This document shows, one piece after another, positions 10,676-13,101 of a stretch of DNA of 13,101 bases. The notes beneath the pieces were generated by a model. It worked only from the letters and a program-made list of their open reading frames with translations, made no database searches and was not told where the DNA came from. Position 1 is the stretch's first letter, and each line of letters starts with the position of its first letter. The stretch is from contig CAYVBE010000116.1 of NCBI GenBank assembly GCA_964448935.1, positions 1-13,101 on the forward strand, read 5' to 3'. The DNA is from CAYVBE01 sp964448935 (GTDB lineage: Bacteria; Planctomycetota; Brocadiia; SM23-32). A program made the translations under genes and the position numbers.

Positions 10676-13101
10676 ATGAACAGAAGTCTGGTGCGCGACG
10701 TCTTGATCTTCGCCGGCATCGTGCTGGCGCTCATCATCGGGGTGCGGCTCACGGCGCGCATACTGGTGGATTACTGGTGGTTCGCGGAACTGGATTACGC
10801 GAGCGTTTTCACACGGATTCTGTGGGCCAGGGTCTGGCTCTGGGTGGTCGGCTTCGCGGTCGCATTCGGCGGCGTGGCGGTCGGCATAGTCCTGGCGCAG
10901 CGGCGCATCGGTCCGCCTCAGACTTCTTACGTCCAGTGGGGTAACCTGCGTATCCGCGTGCCGTCCCTGCATCGCTACATGACCTACGCCACGTGGGCCG
11001 TGGCGGGCCTGATGGGGCTGGGTGGCGGGACGACGGCTGTTACGCTGTGGCACCGGGTACTGCTGTTCCTGAACCACCAGTCGTTCGGGGTCAGCGACCC
11101 GCTGTTTGGCAACGACGTCGCGTTCTACACCTTCACCTATCCGCTGCTGACGGAACTGCTGCCCCTGCTACAGGGGCTGGCCTGGGTGTCGCTGGCGGTG
11201 GCGCTGCTGCTGTACATCTCCGCCGGCGCCTTCAGCCAGCGCAGGCAGTGGTTTCTCTCGCGCCCGGCTTTCCTGCACCTGTGCAAGGGCGTCGGCGTGC
11301 TGCTGGTTCTGGGGGCCGCCGGCTTTTTCTTGAAGCGCTACGACCTGCTCTACAGCGAGGCGGGGGTGGTGTTCGGGGCCGGTTACACGGACGTCAAGGT
11401 GCGCGTGCTTGCCTGCTGGGTCATGGCGGTGGCCAGCCTGGGTGCCGCGGCGGTCTTCTTTGCGATTCGTGCACAGAAGCAGTACGCGCGCCTGATCGCG
11501 GCGCTGGCGGCCTGGGCGGGGTGCGCCGTGCTGTTCTTCGGGGTTCTGCCGCCGGCCGTGCAGTGGATCCGGGTGGAACCGAATGAACTCGAACTCGAAA
11601 CCCCCTACATCCGGCACAACATAGAGATGACCCGCCGGGCCTACGGGCTGCACGACATTGAGGAGGTCGAGTATCCCGTGCGGGAGGACCTGACCTATGA
11701 GGACGTGCGGTCCGAGCGCGAGACGGTAGAGAACATCCGCGTCTGGGACCGCGGCCCTCTGGCCACGACACTGCAGGAGATACAGGGCATCCGGCCGTAC
11801 TACGACTTCAGCGGGATTGCCGTGGACCGGTACGAGCTGGACGACGTCCTGACGCAGTTGATGCTGTCGGTGCGCGAGCTGAACTCGCGGGAGAGCAAGA
11901 CCTGGGTGAGCCGGCGGCTGCTCTACACGCACGGCTACGGGCTGTGCGCAGCCCCGGTGAATGAGTCCACCGAAGAGGGCCTGCCCGTGCTCATGATCCG
12001 GGACATCCCGCCGGTCACGCCGCCGGGGCTGCCGCTCGACCGCCCGCAGGTGTACTACGGCCGGAACCCCGCCGACTACGTGTTCGTCAACACGGGCACG
12101 GAGGAATTCGATTATCCCGTGGGCACGGAAGGGCACTACACCCATTACGACGGGCAGGGCGGGGTGCCGGTGGCCGGACGTTTCCGCAAGCTCATGTTCG
12201 CAACCGAGTTTCGGGACATGAAGATTCTGCTCTCGGACGAGCTGGTCGAGGGCAGCCGGGTCATGTACCGACGGAACGTCAGCGCGCGCGTGCGGCGGCT
12301 GGCGCCTTACCTGGCGTTGGACGACGACCCCTATGCCGTGATCCACGAAGGGCGCATTAAGTGGATACAGGACGCCTTCACCGTCAGCGCGCACTTCCCC
12401 TATTCCGAGCCCGTTCAGGGCAAGCGCGTGAACTACCTGCGCAACTCGGTGAAGGTGGTTGTGGACGCCTACGACGGCGACGCGACGTTCTACGTGGCCG
12501 ACACCTCGGACCCCATCATCAAGGCGTACATGAAGATATTCCCGAACCTCTACCGGCCCATGGAGGACATGCCGGACGGCCTGCGAGCACACGTCCGCTA
12601 CCCGAAAGACCTGTTCAACGTGCAGGCCGGTAAATTGCGCGTCTACCACGTGCAGGATCCGCGCGTCTTCTTCCAGCGGGAGGACGTCTGGGAGGTGCCA
12701 CGGGAGCAGTACCTCCGCTCGCCGGGCCAGACCGGGCCCGGCTACGGTCCGCGGGCGCGCCCCATGCGGAGCTACTACGTGACCATGCGGCTGCCGGGCT
12801 ACAGCGGGGCGGAGTTCATCCTGATGCTGCCCTTTACCCCGAAAGAGAAGAACAACATGATCGCCTGGCTGGCCGCCCGGTGCGACGGCGAAAACTACGG
12901 CGAGCTGAAGACCTTCCGGTTCCCGAAGGGCAAGTGGATTCCCGGGCCCAACCAGGTCGAAGCCACCATTGATCAGAACACCGAGATATCGCGGCAACTG
13001 ACGCTCTGGAGCCAGCGGGGCAGCGGCGTCACGCGGGGCAACCTGCTGGTGATCCCCGTGGCGGGTGGGGTGCTCTACGTGGAGCCGCTCTACATCCAGG
13101 C
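10676..13101 (+). CDS. UPF0182 family membrane protein (COG1615), 3' end beyond the window
   Basis: The first 808 codons are present with no stop before the right edge. Family members are usually about 900-1000 aa, so roughly the last 100-150 residues are missing. There are seven predicted membrane helices near residues 8-28, 51-74, 100-125, 158-182, 204-220, 243-264 and 270-291. A large soluble domain, probably extracytoplasmic, follows. Hallmarks of UPF0182 are DPLFGNDVAFYTF (141-153), TPYIRHNIEMTRRAYGL (309-325), RRLLYTHGYG (413-422), RPQVYYG (456-462), NYLRNSVKVVVDAYDG (586-601), HVRYPKDLFNVQ (639-650) and ILMLPFTPKEKNNM (715-728). The ATG at 10676 has a GGAG site 7 bases upstream. The function of the family is not established. 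The gene follows the transglutaminase gene by 46 bp and probably shares its transcript. The family call is firm. Confidence 0.95.
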   Translation, partial: MNRSLVRDVLIFAGIVLALIIGVRLTARILVDYWWFAELDYASVFTRILWARVWLWVVGFAVAFGGVAVGIVLAQRRIGPPQTSYVQWGNLRIRVPSLHRYMTYATWAVAGLMGLGGGTTAVTLWHRVLLFLNHQSFGVSDPLFGNDVAFYTFTYPLLTELLPLLQGLAWVSLAVALLLYISAGAFSQRRQWFLSRPAFLHLCKGVGVLLVLGAAGFFLKRYDLLYSEAGVVFGAGYTDVKVRVLACWVMAVASLGAAAVFFAIRAQKQYARLIAALAAWAGCAVLFFGVLPPAVQWIRVEPNELELETPYIRHNIEMTRRAYGLHDIEEVEYPVREDLTYEDVRSERETVENIRVWDRGPLATTLQEIQGIRPYYDFSGIAVDRYELDDVLTQLMLSVRELNSRESKTWVSRRLLYTHGYGLCAAPVNESTEEGLPVLMIRDIPPVTPPGLPLDRPQVYYGRNPADYVFVNTGTEEFDYPVGTEGHYTHYDGQGGVPVAGRFRKLMFATEFRDMKILLSDELVEGSRVMYRRNVSARVRRLAPYLALDDDPYAVIHEGRIKWIQDAFTVSAHFPYSEPVQGKRVNYLRNSVKVVVDAYDGDATFYVADTSDPIIKAYMKIFPNLYRPMEDMPDGLRAHVRYPKDLFNVQAGKLRVYHVQDPRVFFQREDVWEVPREQYLRSPGQTGPGYGPRARPMRSYYVTMRLPGYSGAEFILMLPFTPKEKNNMIAWLAARCDGENYGELKTFRFPKGKWIPGPNQVEATIDQNTEISRQLTLWSQRGSGVTRGNLLVIPVAGGVLYVEPLYIQ

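Noticed and set aside
11168..12997. A 609-codon open frame on the minus strand.
   Set aside because: It is antisense to the clearly recognisable UPF0182 gene. Its His/Val/Arg-rich translation resembles no family.
1..13101. CRISPR arrays, insertion sequences, tRNA or rRNA genes, toxin-antitoxin or phage-defence modules.
   Set aside because: I looked and found no regularly spaced repeats, transposase motifs, terminal inverted repeats with target duplications, structural RNA signatures or defence-type domains. The gene content is metabolic, transport and envelope.

Overview
This is a GC-rich bacterial chromosomal segment with dense coding, purine-rich Shine-Dalgarno sites and short spacers. It holds ten supported genes, one of them running off the right edge. 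Nothing in it looks mobile: I see no transposase, integrase, CRISPR array, tRNA or rRNA. The gene mix is a URO-D-family corrinoid methyltransferase relative, a ThuA-like protein, a TIM-barrel sugar isomerase joined to a Gfo/Idh/MocA oxidoreductase, and a UPF0182 membrane protein beside a secreted transglutaminase. It resembles sugar-degrading uncultured lineages (for example Planctomycetota/Lentisphaerota-like or Armatimonadota/Hydrogenedentota-like bacteria), but the window alone does not fix the phylum.

Layout. Positions 1-262 hold no convincing gene. Positions 263-3327 (+) form a metal-handling unit: a rubrerythrin-like diiron ferritin-fold protein, then a complete ZnuA/TroA-type metal ABC importer (binding lipoprotein, ATPase, permease). 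This unit ends at a 16-bp perfect palindrome, where it meets convergent genes. Positions 3351-8045 (-) hold, in transcription order, a Cys-rich BtrH/C39-like protein, a URO-D-family protein, a 626-aa isomerase-oxidoreductase fusion and a small uncharacterised coiled-coil protein. A 342-bp divergent intergenic region (8046-8387) separates this block from a second + strand run (8388-13101): ThuA-like protein, exported transglutaminase-like protein, and the first 808 codons of a UPF0182 protein.

How they may work together. The importer supplies Zn, Mn or Fe, and the ferritin-like protein could buffer metal or handle peroxide. The fusion protein and the ThuA protein point to oxidation and isomerisation of sugars, probably through keto-sugar intermediates. 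The URO-D-like protein adds a possible methyl-transfer or demethylation step, although its substrate is unknown. The transglutaminase and UPF0182 proteins form a separate envelope module.

The most interesting object is the 626-aa fusion. Both active sites look intact. A Shine-Dalgarno-like AAGGAG lies 9 bases before tandem in-frame GTG codons exactly at the domain junction, so the gene may also make a free 344-aa oxidoreductase, or may record the recent joining of two genes.
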